Positions 23,827-31,997 of a stretch of 64,000 nucleotides of DNA are shown here, one piece after another. The stretch is from Pelomonas candidula (GTDB taxonomy: Bacteria; Pseudomonadota; Gammaproteobacteria; Burkholderiales; Burkholderiaceae_C): assembly GCF_043555985.1 (NCBI RefSeq), contig NZ_JBIGIC010000001.1, positions 186,001-250,000 of the forward strand. Direction: 5' to 3'. The stretch's first letter is position 1, and every line of letters begins with the position of its first letter. The position numbers were made by a program, and so were the translations under genes. The notes under the pieces were generated by a model. The model saw only the letters and a list, made by a program, of their open reading frames with translations, had not been told where the DNA came from and ran no database searches.

Positions 23827-24468
23827 TCAATCCTCCGGAAAACGGTCGCGCCACAACGACGCCAGCCGCGGATCGTTGTCGACGCGGTGCACAGCCGCCA
23901 GCATGCGCGGCGCCACCTCGGCGAAGCGTTCCCGCCACGGCCCGAAGCGGGACACGACGGTAACGTACAAGTCCAGCACCGTCAGATCGTCGCCCAGCAG
24001 ATAGCGGCCCGGCGAGAGCTGGGCGTCCATCGCGGCCCAGCAGAACGCGATGCGGTCGTGCACGGCCTCGACGACCGCGTCGCGCGCAGATTCAGGCGCG
24101 CCGATGCGCCGCACGTCGGGCTTGATCCAGTGCAGCGCGTAGATGGCCGACGACACGTAGAGCATCCAGCGCAGGAACTGCCGGCGCCGCGGGTCGTGCA
24201 GCCCCGGCGCGAGGCCGGCGGCGGGGTCGAGGTCGGCCAGGTAGAGCAGGATGGCCGCGCTCTCGGTCATGACCTCGCCGTCGGGCAGCACCAGCGTCGG
24301 GATCTGCCGCATCGGATTGCTGGTGGCCACGCGGTCGCGCGCGGCGGCCTCGGCCCAGGTGGCACCCTCGATCAACGTGTAGGGCAGGCCCAGCAGCGTC
24401 AGCGCCGCTTCCACCGCCACCGAGCCGGAAGCGGCGGCGCCATAGAGGGTAAGCGGGGGATGGGTCAT
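23827..24468 (-). CDS. Glutathione S-transferase family protein
   Basis: The 213-residue protein has a thioredoxin-like N-terminal domain (LTLYGAAASGSVAVEAALTLLGLPYTLIEG; NPMRQIPTLVLPDGEVMTESAAILLYLAD, which includes the cis-proline and the glutathione-binding ES pair). An all-helical C-terminal domain follows (YLLGDDLTVLDLYVTVVSRFGPW). The size and the two-domain layout fit cytosolic GSTs that conjugate or reduce substrates with glutathione. Specific substrate unknown. It precedes the 74-residue gene in a two-gene unit. Confidence 0.9.
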   Translation of the reverse strand: MTHPPLTLYGAAASGSVAVEAALTLLGLPYTLIEGATWAEAAARDRVATSNPMRQIPTLVLPDGEVMTESAAILLYLADLDPAAGLAPGLHDPRRRQFLRWMLYVSSAIYALHWIKPDVRRIGAPESARDAVVEAVHDRIAFCWAAMDAQLSPGRYLLGDDLTVLDLYVTVVSRFGPWRERFAEVAPRMLAAVHRVDNDPRLASLWRDRFPED

Positions 24469-24481
24469 GGCCGGGTCTCCT

Positions 24482-24847
24482 TCAGCGCTCCTGCGTGGCC
24501 AGCCAGGCCAGCAGGTCGGCCACCTTCTGCTCGTTGATGCCCACGCCCCAGTAGCGCATCTTCGTGCCGGGCACGACGCCGCCGGGGTCGCGCAGGAAGG
24601 CCGTCAGCGTGGCCTCGTTCCACACCAGGCCGGAGGCCTTCATGCCGGGCGAGTAGGCATAGCCGGGCAGGCTGCCGGCCTTGCGGCCCAGCAGCCCGTT
24701 GAGCTGCGGCCCGAAGCCATGGCGGGCGGATGGCCCCACCGCATGGCAGTTGGCGCAGGACGCGAACAGCTTGCGGCCGGCCACGGGGTCGCCGCCGGCC
24801 TGGGCCAGCAGCGGCACCCACAGCAGCACGGCCAGCAGGCGCTTCAC
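24482..24847 (-). CDS. Class I c-type cytochrome
   Basis: I choose GTG 24847 as the start: it overlaps the TGA of the preceding gene in a GTGA, and it opens directly on a signal peptide (MKRLLAVLLWVPLLAQA). The 121-residue periplasmic protein has the heme motif CANCH at 31-35 and a likely axial Met97 in PGTKMRYWG, the pattern of cytochrome c/c552-type electron carriers. Translational coupling with the upstream 83-residue gene suggests shared expression, though the functional link is not obvious. It ends 13 bp before the GST-like gene. Confidence 0.88.
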   Translation of the reverse strand: MKRLLAVLLWVPLLAQAGGDPVAGRKLFASCANCHAVGPSARHGFGPQLNGLLGRKAGSLPGYAYSPGMKASGLVWNEATLTAFLRDPGGVVPGTKMRYWGVGINEQKVADLLAWLATQER

Positions 24848-25095
24848 GGCTGGGGCTCCCCGGGCGGCATCAGGTCGATCAGCTCCTTCAGGAAGGCCAG
24901 CGCCTGCTCCGGCAGCTCGAAGTGCATCTCGTTGTTCAGCTCGACGACGTCGCCCTCCGGCCCCTTGTGCACGACGGACCAGCCGCCCGCGCCGCCGTCG
25001 ATGGCGAGGATGCCGAACTGGCCCGCAGCGAGGTCGCGGGCGCTGCCGCCGGTGACGACGATGTCGCGGCCGAGGTGGGAGTGGTAGCGTTTCAT
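24844..25095 (-). CDS. Small cytoplasmic protein, 83 residues
   Basis: ATG 25095 (MKRYHSHLGRDIVVTGGSA) is the start that best fits; ATGs a little upstream are possible. The product carries GGWSVVHKGPEGDVVELNNEMHFELPEQALAFLKELIDLM and has no signal or membrane segment. It runs into the cytochrome c gene with a GTGA overlap and is divergent from the DUF427 gene across only 26 bp. I recognise no named family; similarity to the 74-residue protein at 23599 is limited to a few phrases. Confidence 0.7.
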   Translation of the reverse strand: MKRYHSHLGRDIVVTGGSARDLAAGQFGILAIDGGAGGWSVVHKGPEGDVVELNNEMHFELPEQALAFLKELIDLMPPGEPQP

Positions 25096-25121
25096 CCAGA
25101 CCATTCTCCCAAGGAGCACCC

Positions 25122-25403
25122 ATGAAAGCAGTCTGGAACGGCATCACGCTGGCCGAGAGCGACGACACGGTCGTCGTCGAAGGCAACCATTACTTCCCCG
25201 CCGAGTCGCTGAACACCCAGTACACGACCTTCAGCAACCACGTCAGCCGCTGCGCGTGGAAGGGCGAGGCCAAGTACCTGAGCCTGCTGGTGAACGGCGA
25301 GATGAACCCGGATGCCGTCTGGTACTACCCCGACCCGCTGCCGGCCGCCGCGGAGATCAAGGGCCGCTACGCGTTCTGGAAGGGCGTGAAGGTCACGGAG
25401 TGA
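25122..25403 (+). CDS. DUF427 domain protein
   Basis: The 93-residue protein reads MKAVWNGITLAESDDTVVVE followed by GNHYFPAESLN, CAWKGEAKYLSL, WYYPDPLPAAAEIKGRYAFWKG. This is the well-conserved DUF427 pattern of short cytosolic proteins of unknown biochemical role. AAGGAG precedes the ATG at good spacing. It is divergent from the 83-residue gene and its last bases overlap the end of mltA by 11 bp. Confidence 0.9.
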   Translation: MKAVWNGITLAESDDTVVVEGNHYFPAESLNTQYTTFSNHVSRCAWKGEAKYLSLLVNGEMNPDAVWYYPDPLPAAAEIKGRYAFWKGVKVTE

Positions 25404-26499
25404 CGCCCAGCGGCAGCAGCGCCCACAGCCGCAGCGGCTGCCGGGTGCGGCTGGCGCGCTGCGCAGCGTCGTCGCCCCAGCCCCAGAACAGGTCGGCACG
25501 CACGGCGCCGGTGATGGCGCTGCCGGTGTCCTGCGCGAGCACGAGGCGGCGCAGCGGCGCAGCAGTGGCACCGGGCGCCCAGGGCTCGGTGCTGTCCAGC
25601 CACAGCGGCGTGCCCATGCCGATGCAGGCCTTGTCCACGGCGACGGAGCGGCCCGGCGTCAGCGGCACGCCCAGAGCGCCGCGCGGGCCTTGCGCCGCGT
25701 CGGGCAGCGGCTCCTCGCGGAAGTAGACGACACGCGGGTTCACGGCCAGTGCGTCGCGCGCCTTGGCCGGGTTGCGGCGCGCCCAGTCGCTCAGGGTGCG
25801 CGGCGTCGCATCAGGTACCTCGCCACGGTCCAGCAGCGCGCGGGCGACGGACTGGAAGGGCTGGTCGTTGTGGCCCGCCCAGGTGACGCGGCTGATGCGC
25901 TCGGCACCCGACGCGTCGCGCATGACGAGGCGGCCAGAGCCCTGGACCTGCAGCTGCAGCAGCGCGAACGGATCGTCCACGTAGGCCAGCTCCAGCGCCG
26001 TGAAGCGCGGGTTGGTGTCGATGTCGCGGCGCGGCGTGCGGCGCAAGGCCGGGTCGGCCGGCAGCGCGTGCAGCGGCCACTGGAAGGTGCCCTGGCGCGT
26101 GCGGCTGGCGGTGAGCTGGGGCTCGAAGTAGCCGGTCAGCAGGCCCGTCGTCTCGCCGTTGTCGGCGGCGAGCCGCCACGGGCGCAGGTGCTTCATCAGC
26201 AGCGCGGCGGCTTCCAGCGGGTCGGTGGGCGACTGCAGCGCGGCGCGGGCGCAGAACTCCGCCCAGCCGGGCGCCGGGCGCTGGCAGCCGGCCAGCAGCG
26301 CGGGCCAGGCGGCAAGCAGGTCGTCGCCGCCCCAGCCAGGCAGGTCGGGCCAGTCGGCGGCCACCCAGCGCCTGCCAGCCGCGGGTGCCTGCGTCGGGGG
26401 CGGCGCCCCGGGGGCCGACGGCGGCTGCAGGGTCGTCGTCGAGCAGGCGGCCAGCGTTCCTAGAATCGCGGCCAGCCCTCCACGCGCCCACCACGCCAT
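25393..26499 (-). CDS. mltA: Membrane-bound lytic murein transglycosylase A (lipoprotein)
   Basis: ATG 26499 gives a 368-residue lipoprotein: signal peptide MAWWARGGLAAILGTLAAC with lipobox LAAC. The mature part has the MltA domain (ETTGLLTGYFEPQL; RDIDTNPRFTALELAYVDDPFALLQLQVQGSGRL) and the 3D domain with catalytic Asp-rich strand (VDKACIGMGTPLWLDST; VLAQDTGSAITGAVRADLFWGWG). It cleaves peptidoglycan glycan strands to 1,6-anhydromuropeptides at the outer membrane. Its start codon overlaps, on the other strand, the start of a 35-residue ORF. Confidence 0.92.
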   Translation of the reverse strand: MAWWARGGLAAILGTLAACSTTTLQPPSAPGAPPPTQAPAAGRRWVAADWPDLPGWGGDDLLAAWPALLAGCQRPAPGWAEFCARAALQSPTDPLEAAALLMKHLRPWRLAADNGETTGLLTGYFEPQLTASRTRQGTFQWPLHALPADPALRRTPRRDIDTNPRFTALELAYVDDPFALLQLQVQGSGRLVMRDASGAERISRVTWAGHNDQPFQSVARALLDRGEVPDATPRTLSDWARRNPAKARDALAVNPRVVYFREEPLPDAAQGPRGALGVPLTPGRSVAVDKACIGMGTPLWLDSTEPWAPGATAAPLRRLVLAQDTGSAITGAVRADLFWGWGDDAAQRASRTRQPLRLWALLPLGVTP

Positions 26500-26605
26500 G
26501 CTGCTCCTCGCCCTCGAAGCCCTCGGCGCGCTGCTGATCTTCGTCTTCATCATCTGGTGGACCATGTTCGCCGGCCGCAGGAAAGGCGAGCGCAAGGAGG
26601 ACTAG
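26498..26605 (+). CDS. Possible 35-residue membrane peptide
   Basis: ATG 26498 opens a frame encoding MLLLALEALGALLIFVFIIW and then WTMFAGRRKGERKED. It has one transmembrane helix followed by a strongly charged cytoplasmic tail, which is unlikely by chance in a shadow frame. Its ATG shares two bases with the mltA start codon on the opposite strand, and there is no clear ribosome-binding site, so it may be translated from a leaderless or long transcript. It ends 3 bp into the convergent SpecificRecomb gene. Confidence 0.5.
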   Translation: MLLLALEALGALLIFVFIIWWTMFAGRRKGERKED

Positions 26606-28563
26606 CGCGGGGGCAGGAGGAAGCTCAGCGGCTCGCGCCGCAGCCGTGTGCGGATGGCGGCGTAGACGCGCCGGCGGTCGGCCAGCCGGATGCCGCGCGA
26701 GCGCAGCGCCACGCGGAAGGCGCAGAAGAAGCTGACGCCGACGTTCAGCACGCCGATGCCGGCGATGCACAGCACGCAGGACCAGAAGGCCCAGGTACCC
26801 ATCACGCCGAAGCCCAGCGCGCCCACGGCCGCGGCGAGCTGGCCGGTGGCCAGCGTCACGTGCCGCACCTCCAGGCCCAGGCCGAAGAAACCGCCCAGCG
26901 CCGGCACGAGGCCCAGCATCAGGCCCAGGCTGATGTTGGCCGCCAGCCCGGAGATGTTGGCCCGCCACCAGCGCGACCAGCGCTGCGCCCGCGCGTGGCC
27001 CAGCGTGTCGACGATGCGCGGGTTCCAGGCGATGGCGCTGTCCAGCCGGTGGAAGACGAACCAGTTCTCCACCCAGCCGGCGATGAGGCTGGCCGCGAAC
27101 AGCAGCACGCCGGTGAAGGCGGCGAACAGCAGCGACGGCCCCCCGAGGCTGAGCGAGTGCAGCACGTACAGCGCGTCCTTCTCGCCCACCAGCGGCGCGC
27201 CGAAGGCCAGCCAGCACAGGCCCTGCACGGCCAGCACCACCGGCGCGACGAGCGCGAGGTTGCCGAGGATGCCGGCGGCCTGCGAGCGCGTGAGGTGGGC
27301 CACCTCGTCGACGAAGCCCTCCAGGCCGTCGTCACGCCCCACGTTCGCCAGCTTGTGGGCCATGGCCGGCGCCGTCATGGCGGGCTGCTTGGTGGCCACC
27401 GTCCAGTGCAGCAGGTGGATGACGACGAAGCTCAGCGCGTAGTTCACGCCGGCCCAGAAGCCGCCCCAGAAGGCCGTGAAGCCCAGCAGCGCGATGAGGA
27501 ACTTGAGGAAGGTGGTGCCGGCGATGACGGCGCCGCCGCCGGCCGCGCGCCACAGCATGTCGCGGTACTCGGCGCGGTTGCGGGTGATGTAGTGCTCGCC
27601 GGTCTCGGCACTGCGCTCGGCCACCTTGCGCGCCAGCAGCGAGTAGTGGCGTGCGAACAGCGTACGCAGGCTGCGCCGCTCGTGCACCACGCGCACCAGG
27701 CCGGCCACCAGGCGCAGCAGCTCGCGCTGCGGCTCGGGCGAGAGCAGGCAGGCCAGCAGCGCCTCGATGCGGTCCAGCCGCGCGGTGAGCTGCTCCACGG
27801 AGAACATCAGGTCCACCGAGACGCCGTGCGCCTCGAGGTGCTCGGGCACCGTCAGCGCGGCGGCGCGGCAGCGATCGAGCAGCGCGCGCAGGTAGTGCGT
27901 GGCCGGCACCAGGGCCGCGGCGTCGCCGCCCGCGAGCGCGCGCTCGACGGCCTCCCAGGCCGTGGGCAGCTGGTGGAAGGGCTTGTCCTGCACCAGCTGC
28001 TCGTCCATGCGCACGCGCAGCGGCCCGGCCAGGCCGGCGGCATGCACGCTGCTGATGAGCACGGTGATGGCCGCGCGCGCCTCCACGCGCCAGCCGTCGT
28101 CGGGCGTGGCCGCGAACAGCAGGCCCAGCCGCGCCAGCAGCTCATCGTCGATGGCGGCGATCCAGTCCTCGTCGGTCTCGCTGCCGAACAGCAGCTCGAA
28201 CAGGTCGGCGAGGTCGCGCGTGTCGGTCGTGCCGGGCAGCAGGCGGCGGCGCAGGCGGCCCAGGAACTCGTGCCACAGCGCCATGCGCGGCGCAAAGCCC
28301 ACCTCGGCGAACAGGCTCACGGCGTCGACGTCGTTCCACACGCCGCCGATGACGTTGGCGAACGCCCAGGCGTGGTCGGGGTGGCGCTCCAGCATGTTGA
28401 GCAGGTGCTTGAGGCGCACGAGGGGGCGCGGCGTGCCCGGCGCGGCCTCCCCGCGCGGCGCGTGCCGCAGCCATTCGAGCAGGCGCACCAGCCACAGGTT
28501 GCGCTCGGCGAGCGGGGCTTGCGGGTCTGCTGCGTTTTGCAGCGCGGTGAGGTCCCAGGTCAA
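26602..28563 (-). CDS. SpecificRecomb (PF10136) family membrane protein
   Basis: TTG 28563 (TTGA overlap with the apaG stop) starts a 653-residue protein. The first half is helical and soluble (WDLTALQNAADP...; LFELLFGSETDEDWIAAIDDELLARLGLLF). The second half has several transmembrane helices (GTTFLKFLIALLGFTAFWGGFWAGVNYALSF; LLFAAFTGVLLFAASLIAGWVENW). The family is annotated as site-specific recombinase (Gcr-like), but the many membrane segments make a recombinase role doubtful. It is coupled to apaG, an arrangement seen in other Burkholderiales by my recollection. Confidence 0.85.
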   Translation of the reverse strand: MTWDLTALQNAADPQAPLAERNLWLVRLLEWLRHAPRGEAAPGTPRPLVRLKHLLNMLERHPDHAWAFANVIGGVWNDVDAVSLFAEVGFAPRMALWHEFLGRLRRRLLPGTTDTRDLADLFELLFGSETDEDWIAAIDDELLARLGLLFAATPDDGWRVEARAAITVLISSVHAAGLAGPLRVRMDEQLVQDKPFHQLPTAWEAVERALAGGDAAALVPATHYLRALLDRCRAAALTVPEHLEAHGVSVDLMFSVEQLTARLDRIEALLACLLSPEPQRELLRLVAGLVRVVHERRSLRTLFARHYSLLARKVAERSAETGEHYITRNRAEYRDMLWRAAGGGAVIAGTTFLKFLIALLGFTAFWGGFWAGVNYALSFVVIHLLHWTVATKQPAMTAPAMAHKLANVGRDDGLEGFVDEVAHLTRSQAAGILGNLALVAPVVLAVQGLCWLAFGAPLVGEKDALYVLHSLSLGGPSLLFAAFTGVLLFAASLIAGWVENWFVFHRLDSAIAWNPRIVDTLGHARAQRWSRWWRANISGLAANISLGLMLGLVPALGGFFGLGLEVRHVTLATGQLAAAVGALGFGVMGTWAFWSCVLCIAGIGVLNVGVSFFCAFRVALRSRGIRLADRRRVYAAIRTRLRREPLSFLLPPR

Positions 28564-28934
28564 TGCAGGGAGGCGCTGTCGGCCAGCAGGAATTCGTCGA
28601 CGTCGGCGTGGAAGACCTCGCAGGCCTCGGTCACGCACAGGAAGCGGCCGCGCATCGTGCCCTGCGGCGTGCCGATCTGGGCCCACGAGCTGTACTGGAA
28701 GCTCTGGCCCGGCGCCAGCACCGGCTGGTGGCCCACGACGGCCAGGCCGTCGACGACCTGCACCTGGCCGCGGGCGTCGGTGATCTCCCAGTGCCGGCCG
28801 ATGAGCTGGGACAGCACGTCGCCGGTGTTCTCGATGGTGATCGTGTAGCTGAAGGCGTAGAGGCCTTGCTCGAGATGCGTCTGCTCGGGCAGGGCTTGCA
28901 CGGAGACGCTGCAGCTGAATCGGGGCGTGGGCAT
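28560..28934 (-). CDS. apaG: ApaG protein
   Basis: The 124-residue protein matches ApaG throughout: ALPEQTHLEQGLYAFSYTITIENTG, LIGRHWEITDARG, VVGHQPVLAPGQSFQYSSW and GTMRGRFLCV. ApaG is a small fibronectin-III-like cytosolic protein linked genetically to Co/Mg resistance and to diadenosine tetraphosphate hydrolase. Its molecular activity is not settled. The stop overlaps the TTG start of the SpecificRecomb gene. Confidence 0.95.
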   Translation of the reverse strand: MPTPRFSCSVSVQALPEQTHLEQGLYAFSYTITIENTGDVLSQLIGRHWEITDARGQVQVVDGLAVVGHQPVLAPGQSFQYSSWAQIGTPQGTMRGRFLCVTEACEVFHADVDEFLLADSASLH

Positions 28935-28960
28935 GGGGTGATTGTCGCTATGCTCGGCTC

Positions 28961-29728
28961 ATGTTGGTGCGCAGACTCCAGGCACGGTGCGGACTCGGAT
29001 TGCTGGCGGCCTTGCTGAGTCTGGCCGCCGCGGCGCAGGAGGTCAGCCTGCGAACCGTGCAGCAGGCCAGCTCCACCGTCAAGTACGACCCCGACGGCCC
29101 GCCGCAGAAACCGGGCCTGTGCATGGAGGTGCTGCACGCCGTCGAGAAGGCCGACCCGGGCCTGCACTTCACGGGGCTGGAACAGCATGTGCCGCTCAAG
29201 CGCGTCGAGCGGCTGCTGGGCGAGGGCCAAGTCGATGCCTTCTTCTGCCTGCTCAAGTCCCCCGAGCGCGAGCGGCAGTGGCGCTACTCGCCGGTGCCGC
29301 TGTACGTGATCCGCCATGTCATCGTGCAGCGCGCCGACGACGCCCGCCACTTCGACACGCTGGCCGAGCTGGCCGCCGCCAGCCGCAAGAAGCGCGTGCT
29401 GGTCATGCGCGGCACGGCCATCGCGCGCCATCTCGTCAACGCTGACGTGGCCATCGCCGAAGTCGGCTCCGAGCGCGAGGCGCTGCAGATGCTGACCATG
29501 GGCCGCGCCGACCTCATCTACGGCCAGGACATCAACCTGCAGCGCCACATCGTCGACACGCGGCAGAACGACAAGTTCAAGTTCGGCCGCACCGTGTTCC
29601 AGGAAGAACCGCAATACCTGGCCCTGCGCGCCGACCTGCCGCCCGCCGTCGAGGAACGGCTGACGCAGGCGCTGCGCAAGCTGGAGAAGGACGGCACGCT
29701 GCGCCAGTTGGCCGACAGGTATCGTTGA
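28961..29728 (+). CDS. Periplasmic solute-binding-type protein
   Basis: The 255-residue product has a signal peptide (MLVRRLQARCGLGLLAALLSLAAAA) and a family-3 binding-protein-like fold. Evidence is KPGLCMEVLHAVEKADPGLHF, PLKRVERLLGEGQVDAFFCLLKSPER, the IVQRADDARHFDTLAELAA strand and AIAEVGSEREALQMLTMGRADL. It is an orphan with no transport genes nearby. GxCMEVxxAVE and GQVDAxFC recur in the protein at 6703-7503, so these are members of one lineage-specific family. Ligand unknown. Confidence 0.75.
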   Translation: MLVRRLQARCGLGLLAALLSLAAAAQEVSLRTVQQASSTVKYDPDGPPQKPGLCMEVLHAVEKADPGLHFTGLEQHVPLKRVERLLGEGQVDAFFCLLKSPERERQWRYSPVPLYVIRHVIVQRADDARHFDTLAELAAASRKKRVLVMRGTAIARHLVNADVAIAEVGSEREALQMLTMGRADLIYGQDINLQRHIVDTRQNDKFKFGRTVFQEEPQYLALRADLPPAVEERLTQALRKLEKDGTLRQLADRYR

Positions 29729-29945
29729 CCCCTCGCCCAAGGTGCACCTTGGTCGGGACCGCTCTGCGGCCAGCGGCCGCAGAGCTTCGGCAGGCACAGG
29801 CCGTCCACTGGACGCCCTGTGTCCGGCCTCAGCCCCCGAGGGGACCGCGATGCTTGCCGGATCGACCGGCAAGCACATCGCCTGAGTGGGCCGGCTTGGG
29901 AGCGGCCCGGCGCTCGGCCTGCACAAGGCACTACGGCCGCTGGAA
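29729..29945 (+). repeat. Structured intergenic repeat, copy C (extended)
   Basis: This copy begins just after the binding-protein stop (CCCCTCGCCC), carries the CCCCCGAGGGGAC palindrome and the perfect core stem at 29847-29881 (GCGATGCTTGCCGG...CCGGCAAGCACATCGC). It ends GGAGCGGCCCGGCGCTCGGCC. Compared with the other copies about 80 bp, itself full of small inverted repeats, is inserted in the first part. The rest of the gap to 30023 holds no recognised feature. Confidence 0.75.
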
Positions 29946-30023
29946 TCACCAGGCAAAAAGATCGCTGACACGGCAGGGTCAGCCTGCGTAGACACTTGGG
30001 CCCTCGCACATAGCCGATTCAAG

Positions 30024-30647
30024 ATGTCGACAGTCCGCCCTCTTTACCTACCGCCCGACGGCCGGCCCCGCTGTGCCTGGTGCGCGGCCGCGCCCGGCGA
30101 CGAGACCTATCTGCGCTACCACGACGAGGAATGGGGCCGGCCCGTGGCCGACGACTTCCGGCTGTTCGAGAAGCTGTGCCTGGAGGGCTTCCAGAGCGGG
30201 CTGTCGTGGCGGACCATCCTGAACAAGCGCGACGCCTTCCGCGCCGCGTTCGCGGGCTTCGACTTCAACAAGGTGGCCAACTTCGGCGAGAAGGACGTCG
30301 CCCGGATGCTGGCCGACCCCGGCATCGTGCGCCACCGCGGCAAGATCGAGGCGGCCATCCACAACGCCGGGCGCTGCGTGGAGCTGGTCGCCGAGCAGGG
30401 CTCGCTGGCCTCCTACCTGTGGCGCTTCGAGCCGCCGAAGAACTCGGTCGCGCACAACCTCGCCACGTCGGCGCCGTCCGAGGCGCTGTCCAAGGACCTG
30501 AAGAAGCGCGGCTGGAAATTCGTCGGCCCGACGACCATGCACGCGCTGATGCAGGCCATGGGCCTCATCAACGACCACCAGCCCGGCTGCCATCACTGGG
30601 CCGAGGCGCAGAAGGCACGCGACGCGTTCAAGCGCCCCGGCCGCTGA
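30024..30647 (+). CDS. tag: DNA-3-methyladenine glycosylase I
   Basis: ATG 30024 gives 207 residues. The Tag signature is complete: PRCAWCAAAPGDETYLRYHDEEWGRPV with the zinc-site cysteine and histidine, LEGFQSGLSWRTILNKRDAFRAAF with the catalytic-pocket Glu and Trp, and the C-terminal GLINDHQPGCHHW that completes the zinc snap. The enzyme excises 3-methyladenine from alkylated DNA as the first step of base-excision repair. An upstream in-frame extension runs into repeat copy C and is not used. Confidence 0.95.
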   Translation: MSTVRPLYLPPDGRPRCAWCAAAPGDETYLRYHDEEWGRPVADDFRLFEKLCLEGFQSGLSWRTILNKRDAFRAAFAGFDFNKVANFGEKDVARMLADPGIVRHRGKIEAAIHNAGRCVELVAEQGSLASYLWRFEPPKNSVAHNLATSAPSEALSKDLKKRGWKFVGPTTMHALMQAMGLINDHQPGCHHWAEAQKARDAFKRPGR

Positions 30648-30683
30648 ACCCGGCGCAACCCGCGCTGCCTAGAATCCGCGGCT

Positions 30684-31370
30684 ATGGCCGCCCCTCAATA
30701 CCGCATCGCCCCCAGCCTCCTGTCCGCCGATTTCGCCCGCCTGGGCGAGGAGGTGAAGCATGTGCTGGCCGCCGGCGCCGACTGGATTCACTTCGACGTG
30801 ATGGACAACCATTACGTGCCCAACCTGACCTTCGGGCCGATGATCTGCGAGGCGCTGCGCAAGCACTCGGTCAAGCCCGACGGCACGCCCGCCGTGCTGG
30901 ACGTGCACCTGATGGTGCAGCCGGTCGACAGCCTGGCCCAGGCCTTCTGCCGCGCCGGCGCCGACATCGTCACCTTCCACCCCGACGCCAGCACCCATGT
31001 GGACCGCACGCTGCAGCTCATCCGTAGCGAGGGCAAGCAGGCCGGCCTGGTGTTCAACCCGGCCACGCCGCTGGACGTGCTGGAGTGGGTCATCGACAAG
31101 GTGGACGTCATCATGCTGATGAGCGTGAACCCGGGCTTCGGCGGCCAGAGCTTCATCCCGTCGTCGCTGGCCAAGCTTCGGCGCGTGCGCGAGATCATTG
31201 CCGCCAGCGGCCGTGACATCCGCCTGGAGATCGACGGCGGCGTGAAGGTGGACAACATCCGCGAGATCGCCGCGGCCGGCGCCGACACCTTCGTTGCCGG
31301 CTCGGCCATCTTCGGCAAGCCGGACTACAAGTCGGTCATCGACGCGATGCGTCAACAACTCTCCGCTTGA
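30684..31370 (+). CDS. rpe: Ribulose-phosphate 3-epimerase
   Basis: The 228-residue TIM-barrel enzyme has all the family motifs: RIAPSLLSADFARLGEEV, WIHFDVMDNHYVPNLTFGP with the metal-ligand His and Asp, DVHLMV, VNPGFGGQSFI and LEIDGGVKVDN. It interconverts ribulose 5-phosphate and xylulose 5-phosphate in the pentose-phosphate and Calvin cycles. The phosphatase gene starts 5 bp after its stop, so they probably form an operon, and the phosphoglycolate phosphatase gene usually next to rpe lies elsewhere (40946). Confidence 0.96.
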   Translation: MAAPQYRIAPSLLSADFARLGEEVKHVLAAGADWIHFDVMDNHYVPNLTFGPMICEALRKHSVKPDGTPAVLDVHLMVQPVDSLAQAFCRAGADIVTFHPDASTHVDRTLQLIRSEGKQAGLVFNPATPLDVLEWVIDKVDVIMLMSVNPGFGGQSFIPSSLAKLRRVREIIAASGRDIRLEIDGGVKVDNIREIAAAGADTFVAGSAIFGKPDYKSVIDAMRQQLSA

Positions 31371-31375
31371 ACGCC

Positions 31376-31849
31376 ATGGCCGCCCTCCTGCTCGTCTGCA
31401 CCGCCAACATCTGCCGCTCGCCGATGGCAGAGGCCATCTTCAAGGCCAAGCTGGGCGATGTGTTCAAGACCATCGACTCCGCCGGCGTGCACGCCGACCC
31501 CCGCGGCGGCCCGGTGGATGCGCGCGCCGCGGCGGCGCTGGCCCGGCACAACTACAGCCTGGACCGCAAGTGGCGCTCGCACCGCATGGAGCCCGAGCAG
31601 ATCGGCAAGTACGACCTCGTGCTGGCCATGGAGGCCGAGCATGTCGAGGCCCTGCGCAAGCAGGCTGCGCCGGAGCAACAGGCCCGCATCCTGATGCTGA
31701 CCGACTTCGTACCGGAGATGGCTGGCCAGGACATCCCCGACCCCTACTTCGGCCCCGTCGCCGGCTTCGATGCCGTCATCGGCATGATCGAGCGCGCCGC
31801 CGGCAGCCTGCTGATGGCGGCGCGCGAGGGCCGCCTCAAGTTCGCCTGA
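31376..31849 (+). CDS. Low-molecular-weight protein tyrosine phosphatase
   Basis: ATG 31376 gives a 157-residue cytosolic phosphatase with the P-loop CTANICRS (C-x5-R-S) near residues 8-15 and the general-acid loop DIPDPYFG towards the C-terminus. Such enzymes dephosphorylate tyrosines on bacterial kinases and polysaccharide-export proteins. No kinase or exopolysaccharide genes are close by, so the target is not evident. Repeat copy D follows its stop codon. Confidence 0.92.
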   Translation: MAALLLVCTANICRSPMAEAIFKAKLGDVFKTIDSAGVHADPRGGPVDARAAAALARHNYSLDRKWRSHRMEPEQIGKYDLVLAMEAEHVEALRKQAAPEQQARILMLTDFVPEMAGQDIPDPYFGPVAGFDAVIGMIERAAGSLLMAAREGRLKFA

Positions 31850-31850
31850 A

Positions 31851-31997
31851 CCGCAGCCCCTCGTCCAAGAAATACTTGGCCGGTCCCCCGAGGGGACGGC
31901 GATGCTTGCCGGATCGACCGGCAAGCACATCGCCAAAGCGGGCCGGCTAGGGAGCGGCCCGGCGCCCGGCCCGCCAAAGGCACGACGGCCGGCCCGA
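31851..31997 (+). repeat. Structured intergenic repeat, copy D
   Basis: Starts directly after the phosphatase stop with CAGCCCCTCGTCCAAGAAAT, then a GGTCCCCCGAGGGGAC palindrome, the core stem at 31899-31933 with arms identical to copy C, and GGGAGCGGCCCGGCGCCCGG. The end runs up to the stop codon of the convergent RND gene. Confidence 0.8.

Noticed and set aside
26602..28563. Active tyrosine or serine site-specific recombinase
   Set aside because: Despite the family name, no recombinase catalytic motif is visible and the C-terminal half is membrane-spanning.
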